NCBI RefSeq assembly: GCF_900128595.1
Contig: NZ_LT635893.1
Span: 186,001-250,000 of the forward strand
Length of the DNA stretch: 64,000 bases
From: Buchnera aphidicola (Cinara pseudotaxifoliae)
GTDB lineage: Bacteria; Pseudomonadota; Gammaproteobacteria; Enterobacterales; Enterobacteriaceae
Direction of reading: 5' to 3'
How positions within the stretch are numbered: the stretch's first letter is position 1; each line of letters starts with the position of its first letter. Shown here piece after piece: positions 1-9,831 of this stretch. The notes beneath the pieces are model-generated. The model searched no databases. It saw only the letters and a program-made list of their open reading frames with translations, and was not told the origin of the DNA. The position numbers and the translations under genes were made by a program.

Positions 1-1
1 T

Positions 2-2311
2 GTTGATTTTTGTATGGAAAAAAGAGATTTAGTAATTGATCATGTCATAAGAAAATATGGTCGTAATTTTGTTTCACAAATTATTACTTTTGGTACCATG
101 GCTGCTAAAGCAGTTATTAGAGATGTCGGTAGAGTGCTCGGCTACCCTTACGGTCTAATAAACAAAATTTCTAAATTAGTGCCATTAGATCCTAAAATGA
201 CTTTAAAAAAAGCATTTTCTATGCAAAAAGAATTAGTAGACTTATATAATCATAATCATGATATTAAATTACTGATCGATATAGCTAAAAAATTAGAAGG
301 AGTTATTCGTAATATCGGTAAACATGCAGGAGGCGTTGTTATTTCTCCAACTAAAATTTCTGATTTCGTACCTATATTATGCGATTCTCAAGGAGAGAAT
401 CAAGTAACACAATTTGATAAAAATGACATTGAATTTGTAGGGTTAGTGAAATTTGATTTTTTAGGTCTAAAGACTTTAACTATGATTGATATGATTGTTA
501 ATATGATTAATAAAAAATGTATACATCAAAAAAAAAAAAAATTTTTTATTAATAATATTAGCCTAAAAGATAAAAAAAGTTTTTTATTATTAAAAAAAGC
601 TGATACTACTTCTGTTTTTCAATTAGAATCCTTAGGAATGAGAAATTTAATTAAACGTTTACAGCCGGATTCTTTTGAAGATATTATTGCTCTAGTAGCT
701 CTGTACAGACCCGGACCTCTGCAATCAGGAATGGTAGATAATTTTATAAATCGTAAGCATGGTACGGAAAAAATCTCATATCCTGATCATAAATGGCAAC
801 ACGAATGTTTAAAACCTATTTTAAAATCAACGTATGGGATTATTTTATATCAAGAACAAGTTATGAAAATTGCTCAAGTGTTATCCAATTTTACTCCAAG
901 TGAAGCAGACATTTTGAGGCGAGCTATGGCAAAAAAAAATCCTAAAGAAATGATGCAACAAAGAAAATTATTTCAACTTGGTGCCTCGAAAAATTCTGTA
1001 AATTCACATTTGTCAACTAAAATTTTTGATTTATTAGAGAAATTTTCTGCGTATGGTTTTAACAAATCGCACTCCGCTACATATGCTTTATTGGCCTATC
1101 AAACATTATGGTTGAAAGCTAATTATTCTGCTGAGTTTATGGCTTCTTCTATGACTTTAGATATGATGAATACTAAAAAGATAGTTAATTTAATCTATGA
1201 TGCACGTCGTATGAATTTAAAAATTATTTCTCCTAATATAAATTGTAGTGATTATTTTTTTTCTGTAAATCAATTTGGAGAAATATTGTATGGTTTAGGT
1301 GCAATCAAGGGATTAGGAAGGTCTTCTATTGATATAATTTTAAAAGAAAGAAATCAATCTGCTGGAATTTTTTCTGATTTTTTAGATTTGTGTGTTCGTT
1401 TGCTTTTAAAAAAAATTACTCGTCATATTTTTGAAATATTAGTAACATCTGGAGCGTGTGATTGTTTTAATACATGTCGTGTTCAATTATTTAATGATAT
1501 TGGAAAAATGATACAAATTGCTAAAAAAAAAATTTTAGCAATGCAGACCAAACAAAATGATTTATTTCATTTTAAAGATTGTTTGTCAAATAAATTATTT
1601 ATAAAAAATAAAAATAATCTATATACATTCCCAATGTATACTAATAAAATAATTTTAAAAATTTTAAAATGGGAATACGAAATACTAGGTTTATATCTTA
1701 CAAGTCATCCAATTAAAAACTTTTTAAAAGAAATATATTATTATACTAATGGTATAACATTACATAATTGTTTATTACTAAACAATGCTAGTCACGTTGT
1801 TCTTTCAGGAATGATTTGGTCTATAAAAACAGCATTTACTAAAAAAAAAAATAGATTTTACATAATTACTTTAGATGACTCATATAGTCGTTTAGATATA
1901 ATTTATTTTGATAATTTTAACAATTTTAAAAATCAATTTTTTTGCAAAAAAAACACTATCGTAGTAGTGAACGGAAAATTATCACATGATTCTTTTACTA
2001 ATCGATCACGTGTTTTAATAAAAACAATTTTTGATATTGAAAGATATAGAGAAAAAAAATTGTATAATATTAAAATATATATTGATAATAATAATATTAA
2101 ATATAAAGATATTCTAGATAATTTGTATGATTATTTATCAAATAATATTTTATCTGGACACGTGTCATTAACTTTTATTTTATCAGTGCGTTTATGTATA
2201 CAACATAAATTATTTGATCATATTTATTATATATATCCCGATAACAATTTTTTAAATTATTTAAAATCATTTACAGACTACGTAACTATTAAATTGAATT
2301 TTTATAAATAA
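2..2311 (+). CDS. dnaE: DNA polymerase III alpha subunit, 5' end outside the window
   Basis: Catalytic subunit of the replicative polymerase III. The reading frame is open from the first bases of the window; the first visible residues are VDFCMEKRD, the palm motif that carries catalytic aspartates, so the ATG at 14 is internal and the N-terminal PHP domain and early palm lie upstream. Visible landmarks include KHAGGVVI, VTQFDKND, the KRLQPDSFEDIIALVALYRPGPLQSG block with the third catalytic Asp region, and GFNKSHSATYALLAYQT in the fingers. The C-terminal part (OB-fold and tau-binding region) is much more diverged and lysine-rich than the polymerase core. A run of 14 A at 528-541 lies inside the frame. 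It ends facing proS with 113 bases between the stop codons. Confidence 0.97.
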   Translation, partial: VDFCMEKRDLVIDHVIRKYGRNFVSQIITFGTMAAKAVIRDVGRVLGYPYGLINKISKLVPLDPKMTLKKAFSMQKELVDLYNHNHDIKLLIDIAKKLEGVIRNIGKHAGGVVISPTKISDFVPILCDSQGENQVTQFDKNDIEFVGLVKFDFLGLKTLTMIDMIVNMINKKCIHQKKKKFFINNISLKDKKSFLLLKKADTTSVFQLESLGMRNLIKRLQPDSFEDIIALVALYRPGPLQSGMVDNFINRKHGTEKISYPDHKWQHECLKPILKSTYGIILYQEQVMKIAQVLSNFTPSEADILRRAMAKKNPKEMMQQRKLFQLGASKNSVNSHLSTKIFDLLEKFSAYGFNKSHSATYALLAYQTLWLKANYSAEFMASSMTLDMMNTKKIVNLIYDARRMNLKIISPNINCSDYFFSVNQFGEILYGLGAIKGLGRSSIDIILKERNQSAGIFSDFLDLCVRLLLKKITRHIFEILVTSGACDCFNTCRVQLFNDIGKMIQIAKKKILAMQTKQNDLFHFKDCLSNKLFIKNKNNLYTFPMYTNKIILKILKWEYEILGLYLTSHPIKNFLKEIYYYTNGITLHNCLLLNNASHVVLSGMIWSIKTAFTKKKNRFYIITLDDSYSRLDIIYFDNFNNFKNQFFCKKNTIVVVNGKLSHDSFTNRSRVLIKTIFDIERYREKKLYNIKIYIDNNNIKYKDILDNLYDYLSNNILSGHVSLTFILSVRLCIQHKLFDHIYYIYPDNNFLNYLKSFTDYVTIKLNFYK

Positions 2312-2424
2312 ACATTTATTAAATAAAACTTATAATTAATTTTAATAATAAATATGATTTTGTATTTAGTTTAAACGAATTTAATATAATAATATTTATT
2401 TATGTTTTTTAAAATTATAAAGAT

Positions 2425-4035
2425 TTATAAAAATTTTTGTATATAAGTAAATAGTTGATTAATAGGAATTCTTTTTTTTGTATTTGTTCTTCTAAAGTAA
2501 AATTCAATTTCTTTAAATTTTAATGTATTCATGCTAATAATTATTCCGTAAGGAATACCAATTAAATTCATATCAGCAAACATTTTTCCTAAACTTTCTT
2601 GTCTATTATCTAATAATACATCAATTTTTTTATGTATTAATTTTTTATAAATATATTCTGCAGTATCTTTAACGTTTTTATTTTTATGCATATTAATAGG
2701 AATAATGAATATTTGAAAAGGAGCAATGCAATTAGGCCAAATAATTCCATTTTCATCGTGATTTTGTTCTATAATAGCAGATATAATTCTATTAATTCCG
2801 ATTCCATAGCAACCCATTTGTAATGTTTTTGTCTTTTGTTTTTGATTAAAAAGTGAAAAATTTATTTTTTTTGTGTATTTTTTTCCAAGTTGAAAGATAT
2901 GACCAATTTCAATGCTATTTTTTGTATATAACTTTTCTGTTGGTGAAGGATAACAAAAAGTTTTATTAATATTAGTTATAGTAATAATTTTATTAAATAT
3001 TATCTTTTTTTTCCATAAAATAGGAGTTATTTTTTTGTTAAACCAATCTTTTTTTAAAATAAAATAAGACATATTTTTTATTGATGAATCTGCTATTATA
3101 AATATTTTTTTATTTATATAAAATTTTTTATTATTAGTTAATTTATACGATAAAATCATTTTTTTAGCTTTAATTAATTTTATAGGATGTGCAAGAATTT
3201 TTATATTTTCTAGATTTTTTATGTTAATAGAATCACATTGACGCATTAATACAACAGCTATGGAGTAATTTGATTGAGTAGATTTTGTTGGTATGAAATA
3301 CATTTTTATTTTATTAGGCGATGTATTGAACTGATTAGAATGTATTGCATAATTAGATTTTTTAGAAAAGATAATTTTATCTTCTCCAATATTGGCTATT
3401 GCATGAAATTCATGGGATATTGATCCACCCATTGTTTTTGAATGAGTTTTAACAATTTTAAAATTGAGTTTAAATGCAGTAAATATCGTTGTATAAACTT
3501 TTTTCATTTCTTTATATGTTTTTTTTAAAGATTTTTTATTAATATGAAAAGAATATGCATCTTTCATGAGAAATTCTATAGATCGAATAACTCCAAATCG
3601 AGGTCTAATTTCATCTCTAAATTTTCTCTGTATTTGATAAAATACCATTGGTAACTGTTTATGGGAATGGATTTCTTGATGAAAAATATGGCTAATAACT
3701 TCTTCATGTGTTGGACTTAGTATGTATTTCTTTTTTTTTCTATCTATCAAGTGTATCAATTCTTCTCCATATAATTTTGTTCGTCCACTTTGATCCCATA
3801 ATTTTTTTGGTTGTATAATAGGTGCGCAAATTTCCATGTATCCGTATTTGTTCATAGAACAGGAAATTATATCTATAATTTTTTTCACTACTCTATACCC
3901 GGTAGGTAACCATGTATATATTCCTGACGATAACATTCTTATCATACCTGAGCGTAACATTAATCGGTGACTCACAGATTCTGTATGCGTAGGTGTTTCT
4001 TTTATAGTGGAAAGCAAATATTTAGTAGTATACAT
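2425..4035 (-). CDS. proS: Prolyl-tRNA synthetase with eroded editing domain
   Basis: Class II synthetase that charges tRNA-Pro. Class II motifs are present: RSGMIRMLSSGIYTWLPTG near the N-terminus, QIQRKFRDEIRPRFGVIRSIEF (motif 2) and TLQMGCYGIGINRI (motif 3), then a normal anticodon-binding domain (LLDNRQESLGKMFADMNLIGIP). Length is 536 aa against 572 in E. coli. By eye alignment the missing residues fall in the inserted editing domain between motifs 2 and 3: the stretch holding the catalytic editing lysine (K279 in E. coli) is absent and the GxxxP motif is unrecognisable. Aminoacylation should be intact; clearing of Ala-tRNA-Pro is probably lost. Start ATG at 4035 matches the family N-terminus. 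Confidence 0.97.
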   Translation of the reverse strand: MYTTKYLLSTIKETPTHTESVSHRLMLRSGMIRMLSSGIYTWLPTGYRVVKKIIDIISCSMNKYGYMEICAPIIQPKKLWDQSGRTKLYGEELIHLIDRKKKKYILSPTHEEVISHIFHQEIHSHKQLPMVFYQIQRKFRDEIRPRFGVIRSIEFLMKDAYSFHINKKSLKKTYKEMKKVYTTIFTAFKLNFKIVKTHSKTMGGSISHEFHAIANIGEDKIIFSKKSNYAIHSNQFNTSPNKIKMYFIPTKSTQSNYSIAVVLMRQCDSINIKNLENIKILAHPIKLIKAKKMILSYKLTNNKKFYINKKIFIIADSSIKNMSYFILKKDWFNKKITPILWKKKIIFNKIITITNINKTFCYPSPTEKLYTKNSIEIGHIFQLGKKYTKKINFSLFNQKQKTKTLQMGCYGIGINRIISAIIEQNHDENGIIWPNCIAPFQIFIIPINMHKNKNVKDTAEYIYKKLIHKKIDVLLDNRQESLGKMFADMNLIGIPYGIIISMNTLKFKEIEFYFRRTNTKKRIPINQLFTYIQKFL

Positions 4036-4515
4036 AACTAATGTCCTAAAGATAAATAAATAGTTGAATATGATATATAATCATATATATAAATTTTTTA
4101 TAATGTATTATATACATAAAATAAATTTTTAGTAATTTTCAATAATTTTTAGAGTTTTATAATTAAAGTATGAGAATTATATTTTTATGTGCAAAATACT
4201 ACAAATTTATAATTTATGTATATAAATTATTTTTAATATCAGTCATATACAGTGATTTTATAAACGTAAATATTTAAAAATAAATATATTTTTAAGCATA
4301 ATGAATACTATATACAGATTTTTATTAATATTTAAATCTTATATATATAAGATTATATATAATAAATATATTTATTGTTTAAATAAAATATAAATAATGT
4401 AGTAAAAAAGATTTTAAAACAATATTTATAATAAATTTACTATAATAAATGATTTTTATTTAAAAATTAAACACATTTTAGTTAATGTTTATTAAATGTA
4501 TATAAAGGTATATAT
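4036..4515. other. 480-bp divergent intergenic region proS/flhB
   Basis: No gene is visible. It should hold the outward promoters of proS and flhB. Two symmetric elements stand out: a perfect 20-base palindrome at 4335-4354 and a 7-base inverted repeat with a 5-base loop at 4068-4086, just upstream of proS. No convincing ribosomal or transcription-factor site could be named. Confidence 0.6.
4335..4354. repeat. Perfect 20-bp palindrome in the proS/flhB intergenic region
   Basis: AATCTTATATATATAAGATT reads identically on both strands. It lies about 160 bases before flhB. In DNA this AT-rich such palindromes arise by chance more often than usual, but this one carries paired C/G positions at its ends. 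Operator or cruciform roles are only possibilities. Confidence 0.5.
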
Positions 4516-5625
4516 ATGAATTATGACTTAGATGAAGATAAAACTGAACCTGCTACTCCGCATAAAGTTAGACAATTTAAAAAACACGGAGAAACACCAT
4601 ATTTATTTGACCTAAATTCTTTTTTAATATTATCTTTTTTTTTTATATTTGTGTATATAAATAAAAAATTTATTTTTTTTTTTCTTTTGGAATTATTTAT
4701 TACAAATTTAACTTTTGACAATAAAATTATAAATAACACTAAATTGTGTAACGTAATAATATTATCTAGGTTTAAAAATTTTATTTCTTTTTTTTTGATG
4801 TTATTTATAGGAATTTTGTGTATATCAATTTTTTCTCCTATTTTTATCAAAGGAGATATTATAAGAATAAAGTTCTTTAGGATTAAACTGGATTCCTTAC
4901 ATATTATCAATAATTTTAAAAAAAAATTTTTTTTAAATATAATTATTGATTTTTTTTGTAGTATGTTAAAGATAATAATTATTATTACATGTTCGATTGT
5001 TTTTATATGGAAAAATCAATTATTAATACATCAGTTTTATTTTAATTCATTATTAAATGATATTTTAATTAGTTTTAATTGGTTTAACAAATATATATTA
5101 CTAATTATAATAATAATAGGTTTTATTGCAATTATAGATACAAGTATAAAATATATTCAGTATTTCTATAAACTTAAAATGAGTATTCAAGAAGTAAAAG
5201 ATGAAAAAAAAGAATTAGAAGGAAACCCTTTAATTAAACAAAGGATTTATACATTAGCTCGGCGATCATCTAAAAAATCTTCTATATATTCTGTCATGCA
5301 ATCTGATGTAATTATTTTTAATGCAAAAGATTGTGCAATAGCAATACATTATAATATGAAAACTATGTCTTCTCCTAAAGTTTTATTTAAAGGACTAAAC
5401 AGTCTATCTATAAAAATAGTAAAAATAGCACGAAAAAATAATATTCCTGTATTTATTTCAGATTCTATAGCAAAATATTTATATTATCACTCTTCTGTTG
5501 GTTACGATATACCAATAATTTTGTATCCATCAATTGCAAAAATTTTAGCATGGATTCATCAGTTAAATCGTTGGAAAAAATACGGCGGTACGTACCCATC
5601 TGTTCCTATTATATTTTTTAATTAA
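4516..5625 (+). CDS. flhB: Flagellar-type export gate protein FlhB, NPTH motif lost
   Basis: Integral membrane component of the type III flagellar export gate; in its family it sets substrate specificity by self-cleavage of a cytoplasmic domain. The N-terminus DEDKTEPATPHKVRQFKKHGE is the family signature; four hydrophobic segments follow (roughly residues 35-65, 85-115, 145-170, 190-215), then the linker MSIQEVKDEKKELEGNPLIKQR and the soluble domain ending AWIHQLNRWKKYGG. The length, 369 aa, is close to E. coli (382). The autocleavage motif NPTH (269-272 in E. coli) reads NAKD at 269-272. The gene lies 27 bases before flhA, probably in one transcript. An opposite-strand frame over 4521-4910 is a shadow. 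Confidence 0.95.
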   Translation: MNYDLDEDKTEPATPHKVRQFKKHGETPYLFDLNSFLILSFFFIFVYINKKFIFFFLLELFITNLTFDNKIINNTKLCNVIILSRFKNFISFFLMLFIGILCISIFSPIFIKGDIIRIKFFRIKLDSLHIINNFKKKFFLNIIIDFFCSMLKIIIIITCSIVFIWKNQLLIHQFYFNSLLNDILISFNWFNKYILLIIIIIGFIAIIDTSIKYIQYFYKLKMSIQEVKDEKKELEGNPLIKQRIYTLARRSSKKSSIYSVMQSDVIIFNAKDCAIAIHYNMKTMSSPKVLFKGLNSLSIKIVKIARKNNIPVFISDSIAKYLYYHSSVGYDIPIILYPSIAKILAWIHQLNRWKKYGGTYPSVPIIFFN

Positions 5626-5652
5626 TAAAAAATTTTTGAGAGGAATACATCC

Positions 5653-7749
5653 TTGATAAGACAAATGTTTATTTTATTAAATTTTATTAAAAAAATTAAT
5701 AATGGAGGATTACATTCTTTATCTGCTCCGATATTAATTTTAGTAACTTTATTTATGTTAATCTTGCCCCTACCATCTTTTTTTTTAGACTTGTTGTTTG
5801 CTTTTAATATTGTTATTTCAATTATTATTTTAATTGTAGCTATGTTTACTACCGAAATATTAGATTTTTCTTCTTTTCCTGTCGTTTTGTTATTTTCAAC
5901 TTTATTACGATTATCATTAAATATTGCTTCTACACGTATAATCCTATTAAACGGGCATACTGGTTCATTTTCTGCGGGGCGTGTTATTGAATCATTTGGT
6001 TATTTTTTGATTGGTGGAAACTTTTTTATTGGTTTTGTTATTTTTACTATTTTAGTAACTATAAATTTTTTAGTTATTACTAAAGGTTCTGGAAGAATAG
6101 CAGAAGTAGGAGCTAGATTTATTTTAGACGCTATGCCAGGAAAACAAATGGCTATTGATGCTGATTTAAATGCTGGTTTTATTTCTACAAAAGAAGCAAA
6201 ATTAAGGCGTATGAATGTTTATAAAGAAGCAGATTTTTATGGTTCAATGGACGGAGCTAGTAAATTTATTAGAGGAGATGCTATTGCTGGCATTATAATA
6301 ATGCTTGTAAATATCGTAGGTGGTTTAATTATAGGAATTATTCAACATAATATGTTATTTTCACAAGCAGTAAAAATATATAGTGTTTTAACCATCGGAG
6401 ATGGTCTAGTAGCTCAAATTCCTTCTTTAATTATATCAATAGCTTCAGGTGTAATTTTAACGCGTGTAGGTTCTGAAAAAACTAGTGTTAGTAAACAGAT
6501 AATTAATCAAGTTTTTAATAATCCACAAGTTATATTTTTTAGTGGAGTTGTTTTTGGTATATTTGGCGTTATACCAGGAATGCCGAATTTTATTTTTTTG
6601 TTTTTTTCTATAAGTTTGTTTATTTTATCATGGCATCTATATAATCAAAAAAATATACGTCAAAATTCTTTTAAAAAATTAGTTTCACAAAAGAATCAAA
6701 AACTTCATTTATCATGGAATGATATTCAATTTGAACGTTTAATAGTTCTACAGCTAAATTCTCATTTTTTTAATTCTTTATATAAAGAAGTATATAATGA
6801 TTTATTATGTAAATTACATATTTTAAGAAAAAACATAGCTAAAAATTTTGGATTTTTGATTCCCGAAATTGATTGTATTCATAATTCTAGATTAGAAAAT
6901 GGACAATATAAAATTTTTGTAAAAGGAGTAGAAATTGAATCAGGGTTTATTTTTTTAGACAAAATATTAGCTGTAAATACTGGAAAGAACACAGTTACTA
7001 TACCAGGAGGCATAAAAGTAAAAGAACCGGTTTTTGACTTACCTGCTTTTTGGATTGATATAGCTTCTAAAGATTTAGTTATAAAAAAAAAATTATTAGT
7101 TGTAGAACCTAATTCTGTAATTATCACACATCTTGATAAAATTATTAGATATAATTTACACGATTTTTTTGGTTTTCAGGAAACACAGCAATTTTTAGAT
7201 CGTGTTTCGCAAAATTTTCCAAAATTAGTTAATCACGTAGTACCGAAGATAATTTCAATAACTGTTCTACAAAATATTTTACAGAATTTATTATATGATC
7301 GTATACCAATAACAGATATAAGAACAATTTTTGAAACATTACTAAAACATGGTGATGCTAGAAAAAATGATACAGATAATTTAACTAGCATTATTCGTAT
7401 TGCTTTACGAAAATTTATTACACAAAAATTTTTTTCTAACTCTAAAAATATTTGTGTTGTTGGATTAAGCGCTAAAATAGAAAATATATTATTAAAAATT
7501 GTTGATAATAAAAAAAGTAAATTAGAACCCTTGTTTTCAGAAAAATTGATCAAAAAAACTAAATTATCACTTATTTTTCAAAAACAAAATACTTTACCGG
7601 CAGTATTATTAGTGCATCCAAAAATTCGTGTTTTATTAGCAAAATTATTTACAACAAGTATTCCTGAATTAACAGTTTTATCATTTTTAGAAATCTCTGA
7701 AGATCGAACCATAAAAATTGTTCATACAATTGATACAGATAGATTTTAA
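5653..7749 (+). CDS. flhA: Flagellar-type export gate protein FlhA
   Basis: Large membrane protein forming the export-gate ring with FlhB. Residues 1 to about 330 hold about eight membrane segments and conserved FHIPEP-family blocks (LPLPSFFLDLLFAFNI, LLRLSLNIASTRIILLNGHTG, TKGSGRIAEVGARFILDAMPGKQMAIDADLNAG, EADFYGSMDGASKFIRGDA). The rest is the cytoplasmic docking domain. The length, 698 aa, is near the E. coli 692. The start is the TTG at 5653: a GAGAGGAA ribosome site at about 5638-5645 lies well placed for it and too far from the next in-frame ATG at 5665. Buchnera keeps basal-body and export genes but is non-motile, so a role in protein export at the host interface is usually proposed; that is inference. 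Confidence 0.96.
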   Translation: MIRQMFILLNFIKKINNGGLHSLSAPILILVTLFMLILPLPSFFLDLLFAFNIVISIIILIVAMFTTEILDFSSFPVVLLFSTLLRLSLNIASTRIILLNGHTGSFSAGRVIESFGYFLIGGNFFIGFVIFTILVTINFLVITKGSGRIAEVGARFILDAMPGKQMAIDADLNAGFISTKEAKLRRMNVYKEADFYGSMDGASKFIRGDAIAGIIIMLVNIVGGLIIGIIQHNMLFSQAVKIYSVLTIGDGLVAQIPSLIISIASGVILTRVGSEKTSVSKQIINQVFNNPQVIFFSGVVFGIFGVIPGMPNFIFLFFSISLFILSWHLYNQKNIRQNSFKKLVSQKNQKLHLSWNDIQFERLIVLQLNSHFFNSLYKEVYNDLLCKLHILRKNIAKNFGFLIPEIDCIHNSRLENGQYKIFVKGVEIESGFIFLDKILAVNTGKNTVTIPGGIKVKEPVFDLPAFWIDIASKDLVIKKKLLVVEPNSVIITHLDKIIRYNLHDFFGFQETQQFLDRVSQNFPKLVNHVVPKIISITVLQNILQNLLYDRIPITDIRTIFETLLKHGDARKNDTDNLTSIIRIALRKFITQKFFSNSKNICVVGLSAKIENILLKIVDNKKSKLEPLFSEKLIKKTKLSLIFQKQNTLPAVLLVHPKIRVLLAKLFTTSIPELTVLSFLEISEDRTIKIVHTIDTDRF

Positions 7750-7775
7750 TTGTATTTACTAAAATAACTATTTTT

Positions 7776-9491
7776 TTACATTTTTGATACAGTATTAATT
7801 CCTAATAAATATAAACCTTTTTTGATTATTCTAGCGGTTAATATAGATAACTTTATTCTACTGAATTTGATGTGTATTTCTTTTACGAACAAAATAGAAC
7901 AATTTTCGTAAAATTTTGAAAATTTTCCAGAAAGATCGTATAAATAATTACACATCAGATGGGGTGTTCCGTGTTTTTCTAATTGAGATATAGTTTCTTC
8001 AAATTGTAATATTACTAATACTAGTTTTCGTTCATATGATGTAAAAATTTTGATAGGATATGAAGATATATTATCGTGTAGTTTGTTTTTTTTAATAACT
8101 GATTGAATTCGTGTATACGCATATTGTATATAAGGAGCTGTATTACCGTCTAAAGATAACATTTGATTCCAGTTAAAAATATAATCTGACATTCTATTTT
8201 TTGATAGATCAAAATATTTTATAGCTCCAATTCCAATATTATAGGCAATTAATTTTATTTCTTCATTATTCATTTTTGGGTTTTTGTGTTTTATTATTTT
8301 TTTTGCTCTGTAAATACTTTTGTTTAATAAATCTAGTAATCGAATTATTTTTCCATGACGTGTTTTAAAAGGTTTTTTATTTTTATATAAAATCATTCCA
8401 AAAGAATGATGTTCTAATATCGTGTCAACATTTACATATTTTGCTTTTCTAGCTATTTCCCATACTTGTAACAAATGTTGTGTTTGTCTTTTATCAACAT
8501 AATAAATAATTCTATGTGCTTTTAAGGTATTGCATCTATACTTTAAGCAAGCAATATCTGTTGTAGTGTATAAAAATGCACCATTTGATTTTTGTACAAT
8601 AACTCCCATATTTTGACCTATACGATTTTTAAATTTTTTCAGTGGAACAATAATAGATCCTTCACAATGAATGGCAATTTTTTTTTTCTTCAAGTCAGAA
8701 ATTATACCAGGTAACATAAAATTATAAAAACTTTCTCCTCGAATATCATTATTGGTAAGAGAAACGTTTAATTTTTTATATACTTCGTTATTTTTTTTTA
8801 TAGTTGATTTTACTAAAGTACTCCATATTTTTAAACAATTTTTATTTTTATTTTGTAACCTTACTACATTTTTTTTTGCTTTTTTTATAAAAATTGGATC
8901 AGTTTGATATTTTAAATATGCTGTTTGATAGATTGATTCAATATTGTGGCATGATGTATATGATTTTGATTGTAATTGTGTAATTAATATTCCAAATTGT
9001 GTGCCCCAATCGCCAATATGATTTTGTCTAATTACGTTATGTCCCAAAAATTCCATGACTCTAGCGGTTACATCACCTAAAATAGTTGATCGTAAATGCC
9101 CTACATGCATTTCTTTAGCAATATTGGGTGAAGAATAATCAATTACAATAGTTTTTGATTTTTTTTTTGAAATATTAAAATTTTTTGAACAATACATATT
9201 ATTAATATGCTTGTTAAGCCATGTAGATTTTAAAGTAATATTAATAAATCCTGGCTGAAGAACAGAGATGTTTTTATGTATATTTAATTTTTTCATATGA
9301 TTAGAAATATGAATTGCTAATTTATATGGAGAAAATAATGTTATTTTTTTAAATTTAATAATTCCATTGACTTGATAGTCAATTTCATTATTTTTTATAT
9401 TTTTTCGAACAACAGGATCCAAATCATCTGAAATTCCGTATTTTTTATATATTTTTTTTATTTTTTTTTTTAAAAATTTTTGAATATTCAT
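7776..9491 (-). CDS. argS: Arginyl-tRNA synthetase
   Basis: Class I synthetase charging tRNA-Arg in the cytoplasm. The HIGH-type motif is seen as SSPNIAKEMHVGHLRSTILGD (HVGH), followed by NHIGDWGTQFG, and the C-terminal all-helical anticodon-binding domain contains LDGNTAPYIQYAYTRIQSV. The protein is 571 aa, close to the E. coli 577. It converges on flhA with only 26 bases between stop codons, and its upstream side faces the rRNA promoter region. The argS-16S adjacency is typical of Buchnera. Confidence 0.97.
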   Translation of the reverse strand: MNIQKFLKKKIKKIYKKYGISDDLDPVVRKNIKNNEIDYQVNGIIKFKKITLFSPYKLAIHISNHMKKLNIHKNISVLQPGFINITLKSTWLNKHINNMYCSKNFNISKKKSKTIVIDYSSPNIAKEMHVGHLRSTILGDVTARVMEFLGHNVIRQNHIGDWGTQFGILITQLQSKSYTSCHNIESIYQTAYLKYQTDPIFIKKAKKNVVRLQNKNKNCLKIWSTLVKSTIKKNNEVYKKLNVSLTNNDIRGESFYNFMLPGIISDLKKKKIAIHCEGSIIVPLKKFKNRIGQNMGVIVQKSNGAFLYTTTDIACLKYRCNTLKAHRIIYYVDKRQTQHLLQVWEIARKAKYVNVDTILEHHSFGMILYKNKKPFKTRHGKIIRLLDLLNKSIYRAKKIIKHKNPKMNNEEIKLIAYNIGIGAIKYFDLSKNRMSDYIFNWNQMLSLDGNTAPYIQYAYTRIQSVIKKNKLHDNISSYPIKIFTSYERKLVLVILQFEETISQLEKHGTPHLMCNYLYDLSGKFSKFYENCSILFVKEIHIKFSRIKLSILTARIIKKGLYLLGINTVSKM

Positions 9492-9769
9492 AAAATCACC
9501 TAAATAAGTTGTATTTATAATGTATAAGTAAAATATTTTTGATATTTTTAATATTATACATTATAATGATATTTAATTTTTATTTAATAAATACTAAAGA
9601 TTGTAGGAAAGATTTTTTTTTTTTTTTGAAATCAATAAGTTAATCTTTATAAATAAGAGTTTTAAAAATTTACATTTGAAGATACATGTGCATTACATAA
9701 TTTTATTTATACTTATACAAAATATAGATCATTAAAAATATTAAAATTTATATAAATTAAAAATATGTG

Positions 9770-9797
9770 TTGACTTTTTTAAAAAACAAGATAATAT
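9770..9797 (+). promoter_or_regulatory. Likely rRNA operon promoter
   Basis: TTGACT (9770-9775) and TAATAT (9792-9797) are separated by 16 bases and sit just before the conserved rRNA leader. The overlapping GATAAT at 9790 is a closer -10 match but gives a 14-base spacer. Position, about 140 bases before mature 16S, fits an E. coli rrn P2-like promoter. Confidence 0.65.
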
Positions 9798-9813
9798 AGA
9801 TCTTGTAAGAAAA

Positions 9814-9826
9814 AGCTCTTTAAAAA
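9814..9826 (+). promoter_or_regulatory. boxA antitermination element in the rRNA leader
   Basis: AGCTCTTTAAAAA corresponds to the E. coli rrn boxA (TGCTCTTTAACA) and is followed at the expected distance by the conserved leader text TCAGAAAATTTGTGTGGGCAC. In E. coli boxA RNA recruits NusB-NusE and, with NusA, NusG and SuhB, makes rRNA transcription resistant to termination. Its retention is notable given the altered SuhB in this window. Confidence 0.75.
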
Positions 9827-9831
9827 ATATT

